DNA from: Thiomicrorhabdus sp. | GTDB lineage: Bacteria; Pseudomonadota; Gammaproteobacteria; Thiomicrospirales; Thiomicrospiraceae | Length of the DNA: 21,198 bases | Direction of reading: 5' to 3' | Assembly: GCA_015488565.1 (NCBI GenBank) | Contig: WFNQ01000125.1 | Span: 1 to 21,198, forward strand | In this document: in pieces, positions 1-6,434 of the stretch | Layout: each line of letters begins with the position of its first letter | Position numbering within the stretch: the first letter of the stretch is position 1 | Translations under genes and position numbers: made by a program | Notes under the pieces: generated by a model | Databases searched by the model: none | Seen by the model: the letters and a program-made list of their open reading frames with translations, nothing else | Told to the model about the DNA's origin: nothing

Positions 1-86
1 ATCAAGGTAAAATGTGTTGTGGTCGAACACCAATGGAAACATTGGAAGATGGCAAAAAAGTATGGGCTGAAAAGTTCGTAGCTTAA
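1..86 (+). CDS. IS481-family transposase, C-terminal end (partial)
   Basis: Reading from base 3 gives 27 codons (QGKMCCGRTPMETLEDG, then KKVWAEKFVA) and a TAA stop at 84-86. The pattern HQGK-x-C-x-GRTPM-x-T followed by a short basic tail is typical of the C-terminus of IS481-type DDE transposases, just after the catalytic Glu region. The catalytic core lies upstream, outside the window, so whether this copy is intact cannot be judged. The match to family is from memory of the sequence pattern, not a search. Confidence 0.75.
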   Translation, partial: QGKMCCGRTPMETLEDGKKVWAEKFVA

Positions 87-87
87 A

Positions 88-135
88 CTTAACCTGACAG
101 GACACCAAATCAAAATGAGGAACTGTCAGATTAAG
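88..135 (+). repeat. Subterminal inverted repeat (hairpin) in IS tail
   Basis: CTTAACCTGACAG at 88-100 and CTGTCAGATTAAG at 123-135 can pair over 13 positions with one mismatch, leaving a 22-nt loop. The inner part of the terminal inverted repeat is therefore present a second time, inverted, just after the transposase stop codon. It could be a transcription stop for the transposase mRNA or an extra transposase-binding site. No U-tract of note follows, so a classic intrinsic terminator is less likely. Confidence 0.6.
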
Positions 136-149
136 TCTGAACTTCTACA
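124..149 (+). repeat. Right terminal inverted repeat of the left IS copy
   Basis: This 26-bp end matches the reverse complement of 21048-21073. The inner 14 bases (TGTCAGATTAAGTC) are identical and a few of the outer bases differ. The outermost bases are ACA on this strand, which fits IS481-type ends (TGT...ACA). It lies only 13 bp from the stop codon of the gene ending at 163. Confidence 0.75.
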
Positions 150-162
150 GTAAATGCTATTG

Positions 163-864
163 CTAAATATCTTTAGGCACAATAGATAAAGAATATTTTA
201 ATTTCTGAAAATTCTCCCCCCCTAGTTCTTTCATATCAATGCGTGACGGAATAATAAAAACGGGTTTATTGTTTTTCATTTCTGTCATAACACGCGCTTC
301 AATTTCCACATCTCTAATCAAAATTTCTGTTTCAGCATCGGATGTTGCCTGTGTAAATGATTTTTGCAATTCAGTAATGGAGTTGCTTATGAAACTATTA
401 AACTCTTTATTATCAACGGGTTTAGTTCGATTGATATTAATTAGATTCGTTAATTCATTGATTTTAGCTTCTTTTAGCATTAATGTTTTATCTAGTTTTT
501 CAAATTTATTTTGAAATGCTTTTGCTTCCTTAGATTTTTCTTTTTCAATTAAACGCTTCACTTGAGGAAGGGATTTAAGCTTGTTTTCAGAGTTGAGAGT
601 TGCTTGAAGTGAACGAATCTCTTTTTGCATCAGCGTTGCTTCCGATGATTTAGCTTTAGAGGTTTCTCTTTCAATGAGCTTTTTTACTTTTGGATTTTTA
701 AGTAATGCTGTTTCTGAGTTTAAGTTATTTTCTAGTTTTTTAATTTGTATTTCGAGTTCACTGATGTTTTTGCTAGCATCTTGAATCAGTGTTCGGTCTG
801 TCGTGGAGAGTCGAGGGTTTCGAGTCAGTAATTTGAGTTTATTTTTATCAATATTAGTGGGCAT
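163..864 (-). CDS. Coiled-coil protein of unknown function, last gene of small-protein operon
   Basis: This 233-residue protein is not recognised. Residues about 30-140 are highly charged and predicted by eye to be a long coiled coil. They contain an internal duplication: residues ~44-82 and ~86-122 share the pattern L-x-x-x-LNSE...LK-x-x-P-x-VK-x-LIE-x-E-x-SK. The C-terminal ~85 residues change character, with a helix (FNSFISNSITELQKSF) followed by beta-rich segments ending KLKYSLSIVPKDI. This layout and closing strand recall the two paralogs upstream (KLSVTLVPVP, KLSVEMVPVP), so it may be a fusion of coiled coil plus the same fold. There is no signal peptide or membrane segment. The start is ATG with AAGGA upstream. 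The gene lies 22 nt after the 81-aa gene. The C7 run at 216-222 is in the Gly-Gly codons near the C-terminus. The stop is 13 bp from the IS end, so the native C-terminus may have been altered. Confidence 0.75.
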   Translation of the reverse strand: MPTNIDKNKLKLLTRNPRLSTTDRTLIQDASKNISELEIQIKKLENNLNSETALLKNPKVKKLIERETSKAKSSEATLMQKEIRSLQATLNSENKLKSLPQVKRLIEKEKSKEAKAFQNKFEKLDKTLMLKEAKINELTNLININRTKPVDNKEFNSFISNSITELQKSFTQATSDAETEILIRDVEIEARVMTEMKNNKPVFIIPSRIDMKELGGENFQKLKYSLSIVPKDI

Positions 865-886
865 GGCTTATCCTTAATAAGGTATG

Positions 887-1132
887 TTAATAAGCGGTGA
901 CTTTAATTTTAAAATAGGCTTTTTCAGAGTAGCCGTCAAGTTTTAGATTTTGATTGGATGGTAGATGGCTTTGTTTTAGGTCGGGTGTGACCTCAATACT
1001 CATCTCAAGTGCTACTTTAGAAATCTGCATTTTATGAATAATAGCATTGTCATGCTCAATAACCGATTGGTTTAAGGTCGAACCAATGACATTAAACATC
1101 TCTTTGGGGGTGATATATATGTCTTTCATCAT
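887..1132 (-). CDS. Small protein of unknown function (81 aa), operon member
   Basis: This is not a recognised family. The order of elements is an N-terminal helix (FNVIGSTLNQSVIEHDNAI), a beta stretch (ISKVALEMSIEVTPDL) and a closing strand (AYFKIKVTAY). That is a shortened version of the pattern in the two paralogous genes upstream, so it may be a minimal member of the same fold. There is no signal peptide or transmembrane segment. Its ATG overlaps the stop codon of the upstream gene by 4 nt (ATGA), indicating translational coupling. A second ATG follows immediately, so the true start could be one codon later. Confidence 0.75.
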   Translation of the reverse strand: MMKDIYITPKEMFNVIGSTLNQSVIEHDNAIIHKMQISKVALEMSIEVTPDLKQSHLPSNQNLKLDGYSEKAYFKIKVTAY

Positions 1133-1626
1133 GAATTATTTTGAATGAGTTCAGGCAGATAAGAGGGCATGGGCACGGGCACCATTTCAACTGAGAGCTT
1201 ACTATAGGCTTTTATGTTTCGATTATAGCGCCGTTCTTGGCGTACTTTTTTGGTGCCAACTAATATACGGTATTTTTTATTTTGGGTATTGGTTGTCACT
1301 TGCTCTTCAATTTGCATATCTAATGATACTTCAATCAGTGTTTTTGAAAACTGGTAAAACGTTGGGCGAATACCTAAGTTCAGTAAAGACATCTCATTAA
1401 AGGTTGTTTTTGTGCTGCTTTTGGTATCGATAACATTGCCATTTGAGTCTTTAATCTCTTTGATGGTGTTGGTAATTTGTGGAACTTTTGTGGTTTCATC
1501 GGCCAGTGTTTTAAGCATTTCGATGGATCCTAAATCCAGTGCTTGTTGAGCTTGTGCAATGGATTGTGTCATTTTAGAGACAAAGTCGACTAAATCAGCT
1601 GATATTTCTTTATAGGTTTCACTCAT
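1129..1626 (-). CDS. Paralogous small beta-rich protein of unknown function (165 aa)
   Basis: The function is not recognised. The protein is clearly paralogous to the upstream 179-aa protein. Matching segments are AQQALDLGS...LADET (vs AQAALDKNS...LADET), RPTFYQFSKTLIEVSLDM (vs KPTWYQFSETKIEVSMDI) and KLSVEMVPVPMPSYLPEL (vs KLSVTLVPVPPPPSMLPE). The order is an N-terminal amphipathic helix (~10-35), a variable middle, a conserved FxKTxIEVSxD strand region and a closing beta strand with a Pro-rich tail. The general layout recalls the DUF2589 proteins of unknown function, but this comparison is from memory and weak. There is no signal peptide or membrane segment, so it is probably cytoplasmic. 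AAGGAG lies 8 nt before the ATG. The 4-nt overlap with the next gene indicates one transcript. Confidence 0.8.
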   Translation of the reverse strand: MSETYKEISADLVDFVSKMTQSIAQAQQALDLGSIEMLKTLADETTKVPQITNTIKEIKDSNGNVIDTKSSTKTTFNEMSLLNLGIRPTFYQFSKTLIEVSLDMQIEEQVTTNTQNKKYRILVGTKKVRQERRYNRNIKAYSKLSVEMVPVPMPSYLPELIQNNS

Positions 1627-1719
1627 TATGAGACTCCTTGAGCGATTTAAAATAAGGGGGTTGACTCAGGGTTTGTAACGCATGAAACCATGAGCCAATC
1701 TATGAAGTATTCCTTTCAA

Positions 1720-2259
1720 TTATGGAGGGGTTGGAACGGCTGGAGCAGGTTTTTCAATACGTTTAATATCCACTTCTGGTAACATGCTTGGAGGAGGTGG
1801 AACGGGCACTAAGGTAACAGAAAGTTTACTGGTTCCCTGAACGTCTTTACCAAATTTACGATTGTGTTCCACATCGGCTTTAATGCTGACCGAAACGGGA
1901 CCCCATCCTGCTTTAAATTTAGCCGACACCCCGACCTTAGTCGAAGAGCTAAAGGAGGTTTTAATGTCCATCGACACTTCAATTTTAGTTTCTGAAAATT
2001 GATACCATGTTGGTTTAATAAACGCGATTAAAGGCATGTCTTTAACCTTAATGGTTTCAATGGTTGCCTCTACGGGGTCTTTTGTTTCATCAATGGTTCC
2101 AACCACCTTGGGTACATAGGTAAAGGTTTCATCGGCTAATGCCAATGTGGTATTGAGAGAGTTTTTATCCAATGCCGCCTGTGCCTCTGCAATCCCCATG
2201 GCTAAGTCGGAGACCATTTGTGGTAAGGGTACGTCTAATAGTTCTTGTCCTACACTCAT
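1720..2259 (-). CDS. Paralogous small beta-rich protein of unknown function (179 aa)
   Basis: This is the longest of the paralogous pair. It opens with a hydrophobic/amphipathic helix (PQMVSDLAMGIAEAQAALD), then LADETFTYVPKVVGT, the conserved KPTWYQFSETKIEVSMDI block, and an insert with alternating hydrophobic residues (VSVSIKADVEHNRKF). It ends with KLSVTLVPVPPPPSMLPEV and a Pro-rich tail. Nothing indicates an enzyme active site. The alternating pattern suggests a beta-sandwich or self-assembling structural protein (inference). The layout is loosely like DUF2589 proteins, with low confidence. AGAGGT precedes the ATG. It follows the 97-aa gene by 27 nt and is 93 nt before its paralog, consistent with one operon read from about 2600 downward. 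Confidence 0.8.
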   Translation of the reverse strand: MSVGQELLDVPLPQMVSDLAMGIAEAQAALDKNSLNTTLALADETFTYVPKVVGTIDETKDPVEATIETIKVKDMPLIAFIKPTWYQFSETKIEVSMDIKTSFSSSTKVGVSAKFKAGWGPVSVSIKADVEHNRKFGKDVQGTSKLSVTLVPVPPPPSMLPEVDIKRIEKPAPAVPTPP

Positions 2260-2286
2260 GATGATTACCTCTGTTTAAGAGTGAAA

Positions 2287-2580
2287 TTAAAAGTTTCCAG
2301 ACATAATTTTCTGAAAATGCTCAAAGTCAATATTGATACCGCCTACGTTTGAAATAGAGGGTAATTTTTTTATGTATTCAGCCTGTGTCTGATTCGCGAT
2401 CATCAGCGAATAGTTTAGGTTGGGGTCAATAAAAAAAATTTGTTGAGCAATGTTATTTAGCTTAGTAATATCGTGGTTTCTTAACTCAATAGAAGTGGAT
2501 TTATCAAAAACAGCAAGATATGGCTGTAATGCAGAGTCATTGGCAGGATGAGAAATTTTTGCACCAAAAGAATTTTGCAT
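2287..2580 (-). CDS. Small protein of unknown function (97 aa), first gene of operon
   Basis: The protein is not recognised. It is soluble, with no signal peptide or membrane helix. The middle (DITKLNNIAQQIFFIDPNLN, then YSLMIANQTQAEYIKKL) looks like alternating helix and strand, and the C-terminus is SNVGGINIDFEHFQKIMSGNF. AGAGGT lies 5 nt or so before the ATG, supporting translation. It heads the five-gene minus-strand group and is separated by 189 nt from lpxH upstream, so a promoter for the group probably lies in 2581-2769. I could not assign a confident -35/-10 pair there. Confidence 0.7.
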   Translation of the reverse strand: MQNSFGAKISHPANDSALQPYLAVFDKSTSIELRNHDITKLNNIAQQIFFIDPNLNYSLMIANQTQAEYIKKLPSISNVGGINIDFEHFQKIMSGNF

Positions 2581-2769
2581 GGTTGACCTCTAAAGTTGAG
2601 AAACTCAATATGAAACGTTTATTTGTAAGAGATTAGCTATATTTAGTACGTCAATAGAGATTACTGGTGTGTATTTAGCCTTACTCTTAACTAGATATTA
2701 CACCTGTTGAGTTCAGAATGAAATAATATTTTAAAAAATAGGTATGTTTTTTGTTTGGAGCTGTATTCG

Positions 2770-3513
2770 TTATGAATATTTGATAAGTTCAGGGCCTTTT
2801 TGCGTTATTTTTAAAAGATAAGAGAAGGGTTTTTCGGGCGCTTGCCAATCTCCCAATACCCAACGGTGTAGGGTATTGAACTCGGTGGATAGCGTGTGGT
2901 GCTGTGGACGGTGTGTGTGTCCATGAACCATGTGCTGTACGGTTGGATATTGTTTAAATAGGTCGTATACGGCGTGTTGATTTACATCCATTATGGCGGA
3001 AGGTTTATTTTGACTGTGCATTTTGGAGTTTTGACGCATCTTTTGACCGATAGCTAAGCGGCGGGTTTTGCTGAGTTTTAGGAAAGCCCAAGCGACCAGT
3101 TTGTTCCTAAAGAATGTACGCATTTTTTGATAGGATTTATCATCGGTACAGAGAGTATCACCATGCAAGATAAGATAGTTTTTGTTGTATAGGGTGACGC
3201 ACTCAATATCATTTAAGGGTTGAATACCTGTGGCTTGCCAAAATGCTTCTCGCATTAAAAAATCACGATTGCCGTACTGTAAATAGATGGGTAGCCCTTG
3301 ATCTGTTAGCATTTTAAAGCGTTGAATAATGGATTGATATTGCACAAGACCGATATCATCGCCTACCCACATTTCAAATAGATCGCCTAAAATATAAAGC
3401 GCTTCGGCATTGGGGGCTTCTGTTTGTAAAAAATGCTCAAAGGCTTGATTGATTGGGTGAGCAGAGTCGGGCTGTAGGTGAATATCAGCAATCATTAGGC
3501 TATAAGGTTTCAT
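2770..3513 (-). CDS. lpxH: UDP-2,3-diacylglucosamine diphosphatase LpxH
   Basis: LpxH hydrolyses UDP-2,3-diacylglucosamine to lipid X and UMP, the fourth step of lipid A synthesis, at the inner face of the cytoplasmic membrane. At 247 aa it is the usual length. Calcineurin-like metallophosphoesterase motifs are all visible: ADIHL with D10 and H12, ILGDLFEMWVGDD (LpxH-specific), YGNRDFLM, LHGDTLCTDD and HGHTHRP at about 197-203. The central basic helix region (KLSKTRRLAIGQKMR) is the lipid-binding insert of the family. The ATG has only a weak ribosome binding site. It follows ppiB on the same strand, the common gammaproteobacterial order, but the hairpin terminator between them suggests it can be transcribed separately. 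Confidence 0.95.
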   Translation of the reverse strand: MKPYSLMIADIHLQPDSAHPINQAFEHFLQTEAPNAEALYILGDLFEMWVGDDIGLVQYQSIIQRFKMLTDQGLPIYLQYGNRDFLMREAFWQATGIQPLNDIECVTLYNKNYLILHGDTLCTDDKSYQKMRTFFRNKLVAWAFLKLSKTRRLAIGQKMRQNSKMHSQNKPSAIMDVNQHAVYDLFKQYPTVQHMVHGHTHRPQHHTLSTEFNTLHRWVLGDWQAPEKPFSYLLKITQKGPELIKYS

Positions 3514-3634
3514 GGCTTGATTTTAGCAATGTTTGTAGAGAATAGATAGCGAGAAGGGGCGTTGAAAAAAGGGAGTAGAGGGAGAGTTGAGCTTGCTTAA
3601 GAGAGGGTACTCAGGAGTAATAAAGTTTTAAGAG

Positions 3635-3670
3635 CGAAAAATTGGTGCCTCTGAATAATTCAGAAGCACC
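3635..3670 (-). terminator. Rho-independent terminator after ppiB
   Basis: GGTGCCTCTGAA and TTCAGAAGCACC (3644-3670) form a 12-bp stem with one mismatch and a 3-nt loop. On the minus strand it is followed by AATTTTTCG, a short U-tract. It lies 14 nt past the ppiB stop codon and would end the ppiA-like/ppiB transcript before lpxH. The remainder of the gap to lpxH (3514-3634) is purine-rich on the plus strand, and I see no clear promoter there. Confidence 0.8.
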
Positions 3671-3683
3671 TTACCAAACGGTA

Positions 3684-4187
3684 TTAATCTTCTATTAAAG
3701 TTGTTTTGGTGATGGTGATGTCTTCAACAGGGACATCTTGATGACCACGTCGAGTTGTTGTTTCAACACCAGCCATAGCATCCACTACATCCATTCCGTC
3801 AATCACTTTTCCAAATACCGCATAGCCCCAGCCTTGTGGGTTTTTGCCGGAATGGTCTAAAAAACTGTTGTCTTTTAGGTTAATGAAGAACTGAGTCGTT
3901 GCTGAGTGCGGGTCACCTGTTCGAGCATAAGCTAAGCTTCCACGTTCATTTTTTAACCCATTATCAGCTTCATTTTCAATGGGCGCCCCAGATTCTTTCT
4001 CTTCCATTCCAGAAATCATTCCACCGCCCTGTGCCATAAAGTTTGGAATAATTCGGTGAAAGAGCGTGTCATTAAAAAATCCGTCCATGACGTAGTGTTT
4101 AAAGTTTTCAGTACCAATAGGTGCTTTTTCGTCTTCTAATTCAACCGTGATATCACCCATGGTGGTACTAATAATAACTTTTGACAT
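3684..4187 (-). CDS. ppiB: Peptidyl-prolyl cis-trans isomerase B (cytoplasmic cyclophilin)
   Basis: This cyclophilin catalyses cis-trans isomerisation of Xaa-Pro bonds. At 167 aa without a signal peptide it matches cytoplasmic PpiB. Visible motifs are FHRIIPNFMAQGGG at 43-56 with the catalytic Arg45, SATTQFFINLKDN, the NxFLDH segment and GYAVFGKVIDGMDVV. AAGGAAAAC precedes the ATG. It lies 28 nt downstream of a second, exported cyclophilin on the same strand and shares much sequence with it, so the pair probably arose by duplication and is cotranscribed. The order ppiB-lpxH, divergent from cysS, is conserved in gammaproteobacteria. Confidence 0.93.
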   Translation of the reverse strand: MSKVIISTTMGDITVELEDEKAPIGTENFKHYVMDGFFNDTLFHRIIPNFMAQGGGMISGMEEKESGAPIENEADNGLKNERGSLAYARTGDPHSATTQFFINLKDNSFLDHSGKNPQGWGYAVFGKVIDGMDVVDAMAGVETTTRRGHQDVPVEDITITKTTLIED

Positions 4188-4215
4188 GTTGTTTTCCTTG
4201 CTGTTTTTTTGATGA

Positions 4216-4815
4216 CTATTTAATTTGACGTGCTTTGATAATGGTTACGGTTTCTCTTGGCACATCAATCATTCCTTTGACTTTTCCCGTTGGAGAGGTG
4301 CGAATTTTATTGACGGTTTTCATGCCTTTAATCACTCGACCAAATACGGCATAACCCCAAGCACGATTGGTTTTTTCACGGTAGTCTAAAAAGCTGTTTT
4401 TAGCGACGTTTATAAAAAATTGTGCCGTGGCTGAATGAGGATCACTGGTACGCGCCATAGCAACCGTTCCTACTGTGTTGCGTAAGCCATTGTCGGCTTC
4501 GTTTGAAATGGGATCACGGGTTGGTTTTTTCTTCATATCCGCTGTAAAACCACCACCTTGCACCATAAAGTTTGGAATAACGCGGTGAAAAATCGTTCCA
4601 TCATAAAAACCATCGTTTACATACATGAGAAAGTTTTTAACAGTATTAGGGGCTTTGTCAGGATACAACTCCATAATAAAGGTACCTAAATTGGTTTCAA
4701 ACAGGACTTGAGGGTTTTCTATTTTTTTGGTTGGTTCTGATTCGGCCAATGCCGTGGTTGAAAGAAAGAGGGCGAGTGTTGCGAGTTTTAGAGCTAAAAA
4801 TAGGCGTCTTGTCAT
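4216..4815 (-). CDS. ppiA: Periplasmic cyclophilin-type peptidyl-prolyl isomerase (PpiA-like)
   Basis: This is a cyclophilin with an N-terminal Sec signal peptide: basic MTRR, a hydrophobic core, and an ALA cleavage site before E25. It should fold proline-containing proteins in the periplasm. Motifs are FHRVIPNFMVQGGG from about 76 with the catalytic Arg78, SATAQFFINVAKN, and GYAVFGRVIKGM. At 199 aa it is the expected length for exported cyclophilins. AAAGGA at 4823-4828 lies before the ATG and touches the left arm of the large inverted repeat at 4826-4937, so the hairpin may form in its 5' leader. The symbol ppiA is by role and location rather than proven orthology. Confidence 0.88.
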   Translation of the reverse strand: MTRRLFLALKLATLALFLSTTALAESEPTKKIENPQVLFETNLGTFIMELYPDKAPNTVKNFLMYVNDGFYDGTIFHRVIPNFMVQGGGFTADMKKKPTRDPISNEADNGLRNTVGTVAMARTSDPHSATAQFFINVAKNSFLDYREKTNRAWGYAVFGRVIKGMKTVNKIRTSPTGKVKGMIDVPRETVTIIKARQIK

Positions 4816-4825
4816 AATTTTATCC

Positions 4826-4937
4826 TTTAACCCAAATCCACGCTTAGAAACACGGATGCTGCATAAGCTATTCGTTTTACTGTAAAACCAATATCTTACA
4901 CATCCTCTCGCGTTTCTAAGTGTGGATCTGGGTTTAA
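4826..4937. repeat. Large imperfect inverted repeat between ppiA-like and cysS
   Basis: The arms 4826-4851 and 4912-4937 pair over 26 positions with three mismatches (left arm begins TTTAACCCAAATCCACGCTT). Inside, GGATG (4854-4858) and CATCC (4901-4905) extend the stem past a small internal loop. The centre holds a separate odd-length palindrome, GTTTTAC-T-GTAAAAC, at 4874-4888. The whole 112-bp unit fills most of the gap between divergent genes. It could be a MITE-like element, a structured leader RNA or a regulatory cruciform. I saw no second copy in this window. Confidence 0.75.
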
Positions 4938-4944
4938 TTTACGT

Positions 4945-4950
4945 TACAAT
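4945..4950 (+). promoter_or_regulatory. Possible -10 element for cysS
   Basis: TACAAT at 4945-4950 lies just past the large inverted repeat and about 70 nt before the cysS ATG. It resembles a sigma-70 -10 box. No good -35 is visible 16-18 nt upstream, where the right arm of the inverted repeat lies. Weak assignment. Confidence 0.3.
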
Positions 4951-5020
4951 AGTCAGCCGTATTTTAACACTTAGCGAATCGCTTTTTTATTCAATTTAGC
5001 CGCATAATTTAGGACACCAC

Positions 5021-6388
5021 ATGAGTTTGCAAATTTACAACACAGAAAAACGCCAAAAAGAAACTTTTTGCCCCATTAATCCAAATAAAGTGGGGATGTA
5101 TGTTTGTGGTATTACGGTGTATGACTTGTGTCATATTGGTCATGCACGAGTGATGGTGGTGTTTGATACGGTGGTACGCCATTTGCGAAAATTAGGTTAT
5201 GACGTTAATTATGTGCGAAACATTACCGACATTGATGACAAAATTATTAAACGTGCATTAGAGAACAATGAATCTATTCAGTCGTTAACGGAGCGGATGA
5301 TTACGGAAATGCACGCCGATGAAGCGGCGATGAATGTATTGCGCCCTGATGAAGAGCCGAAAGCCACGGAATATATGGCCGAAATTAAGCAGATGATTGG
5401 AGCCTTGATTCAAAAAGGCTTTGCGTATCCAGCGAGCAATGGCGATGTCTATTTTAAGGTAAAAGCATTTAAAAAATATGGTCGATTATCGGGTAAAAAC
5501 CTTGATGATCTTGAAGCGGGTGCGCGGGTGGAAGTGAATAACATTAAGCAAGATCCAATGGATTTTGTTTTATGGAAAGCATCAAAAGAGAATGAACCCG
5601 CATGGGATTCAGAGTGGGGCGATGGCCGTCCAGGTTGGCACATAGAGTGTTCGGCAATGGCAACCAAGTGTTTAGGGAATCATTTTGATATTCATGGTGG
5701 CGGAATGGATTTGTCATTTCCACACCATGAAAATGAAATTGCACAATCGGAATGTGCCACGGGTGAACAGTATGTGAATACGTGGATGCATTGTGGCTTT
5801 GTGCGAATTGATGATGAAAAAATGTCGAAGTCATTGAATAACTTTTTTACCATTCGCGAGGTATTAAAAGTGTTTCACCCCGAAGTGATTCGTTATTTTT
5901 TATTGGCCAGTCACTATCGAAGCCCCGTTAATTATTCACAAGAGAACTTAGAGGCCGCACGTGCGAGTGTTGGGCGTTTATATTCCGCCATTGAGCTGGT
6001 TCCGCCTAAAAAAGCCACGCAGGGAACGGATTTTGAAGCGGCTTTTATGGCGGTAATGAATGATGATTTTAATACCCCAAAAGCGATGGCTGTTCTCTTT
6101 GATTTAGCGAAAGAGATTAATAAATCAAAAGACGCTGGCTTGGCAGGATTATTGGTTCAGTTGGCCAATCAAATTGGTTTATTAGAGCAGGATGCCACCA
6201 CCTTTTTTAAATCACAACCCAGCCAATCTGAACTAACGGATGAAGCGATTGAGCAGTTGATTGTAGAGCGTAAAGAAGCCAGAGAGGGTAAGAATTTTGC
6301 ACGTTCTGATGAAATTAGAGATTTGCTCAGTGCACAAGGCATTGAGCTGTTAGATTCGGCAACGGGAACGACTTGGCGTAAATCTTAA
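5021..6388 (+). CDS. cysS: Cysteinyl-tRNA synthetase
   Basis: CysS charges tRNA-Cys with cysteine in an ATP-dependent reaction in the cytoplasm. It is a class I synthetase with HIGH at 38-41 (CHIGHAR) and KMSKS at 267-271. The zinc site includes Cys29 (YVCG), the Cys of WHIECSAMATKC, and the His/Glu of FPHHENEIAQSE. The C-terminal domain carries the usual RSDEIRDLL-x-x-x-GI-x-L-x-D motif. At 455 aa it is close to the family's usual length. AGGA lies 8 nt before the ATG. The gene is divergent from the two cyclophilins and only 46 nt before jetA on the same strand with no visible terminator, so read-through into the Wadjet genes is possible. Confidence 0.97.
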   Translation: MSLQIYNTEKRQKETFCPINPNKVGMYVCGITVYDLCHIGHARVMVVFDTVVRHLRKLGYDVNYVRNITDIDDKIIKRALENNESIQSLTERMITEMHADEAAMNVLRPDEEPKATEYMAEIKQMIGALIQKGFAYPASNGDVYFKVKAFKKYGRLSGKNLDDLEAGARVEVNNIKQDPMDFVLWKASKENEPAWDSEWGDGRPGWHIECSAMATKCLGNHFDIHGGGMDLSFPHHENEIAQSECATGEQYVNTWMHCGFVRIDDEKMSKSLNNFFTIREVLKVFHPEVIRYFLLASHYRSPVNYSQENLEAARASVGRLYSAIELVPPKKATQGTDFEAAFMAVMNDDFNTPKAMAVLFDLAKEINKSKDAGLAGLLVQLANQIGLLEQDATTFFKSQPSQSELTDEAIEQLIVERKEAREGKNFARSDEIRDLLSAQGIELLDSATGTTWRKS

Positions 6389-6434
6389 AAAACTGGGCAC
6401 TTATGATTCAAGTTCAAATAAATAGGAAGGTTAG

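Larger units (their letters stand above)
1..149 (+). mobile_element. 3' end of an IS481-family insertion sequence
   Basis: The segment holds the last codons of a transposase, a short non-coding tail, and a terminal inverted repeat at 124-149. Read inward from its outer end this repeat begins TGTAGAAGTTCAGACTTAAT. The same repeat, with a few mismatches, occurs at 21048-21073 in front of a transposase start, so both are ends of the same or a closely related element. The IS481 assignment rests on the transposase C-terminal sequence and on the N-terminal sequence at 21151. The rest of this copy lies outside the window. Confidence 0.8.

Noticed and set aside
239..514. Plus-strand open frame of 91 codons
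   Set aside because: It lies antisense to the coiled-coil gene, which has a good ribosome binding site and operon context. The plus frame has no ribosome binding site and a composition typical of an antisense shadow.
1720..2259. Phage tail or gas-vesicle protein identity for the paralogous small proteins
   Set aside because: No motif of either class is recognisable and no other phage or gas-vesicle genes are nearby.
2581..2769. Promoter for the small-protein operon (TTGACG on the minus strand near 2655-2660)
   Set aside because: The nearest -10-like hexamers are at poor spacing (13 or about 21 nt), so no specific promoter is claimed, although one is expected in this gap.
4826..4937. T-box-like or other known riboswitch controlling cysS
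   Set aside because: The repeat ends before the likely cysS transcription start, lacks a T-box-like conserved sequence, and its symmetry fits a palindromic element better. T-boxes are also largely absent from gammaproteobacteria.
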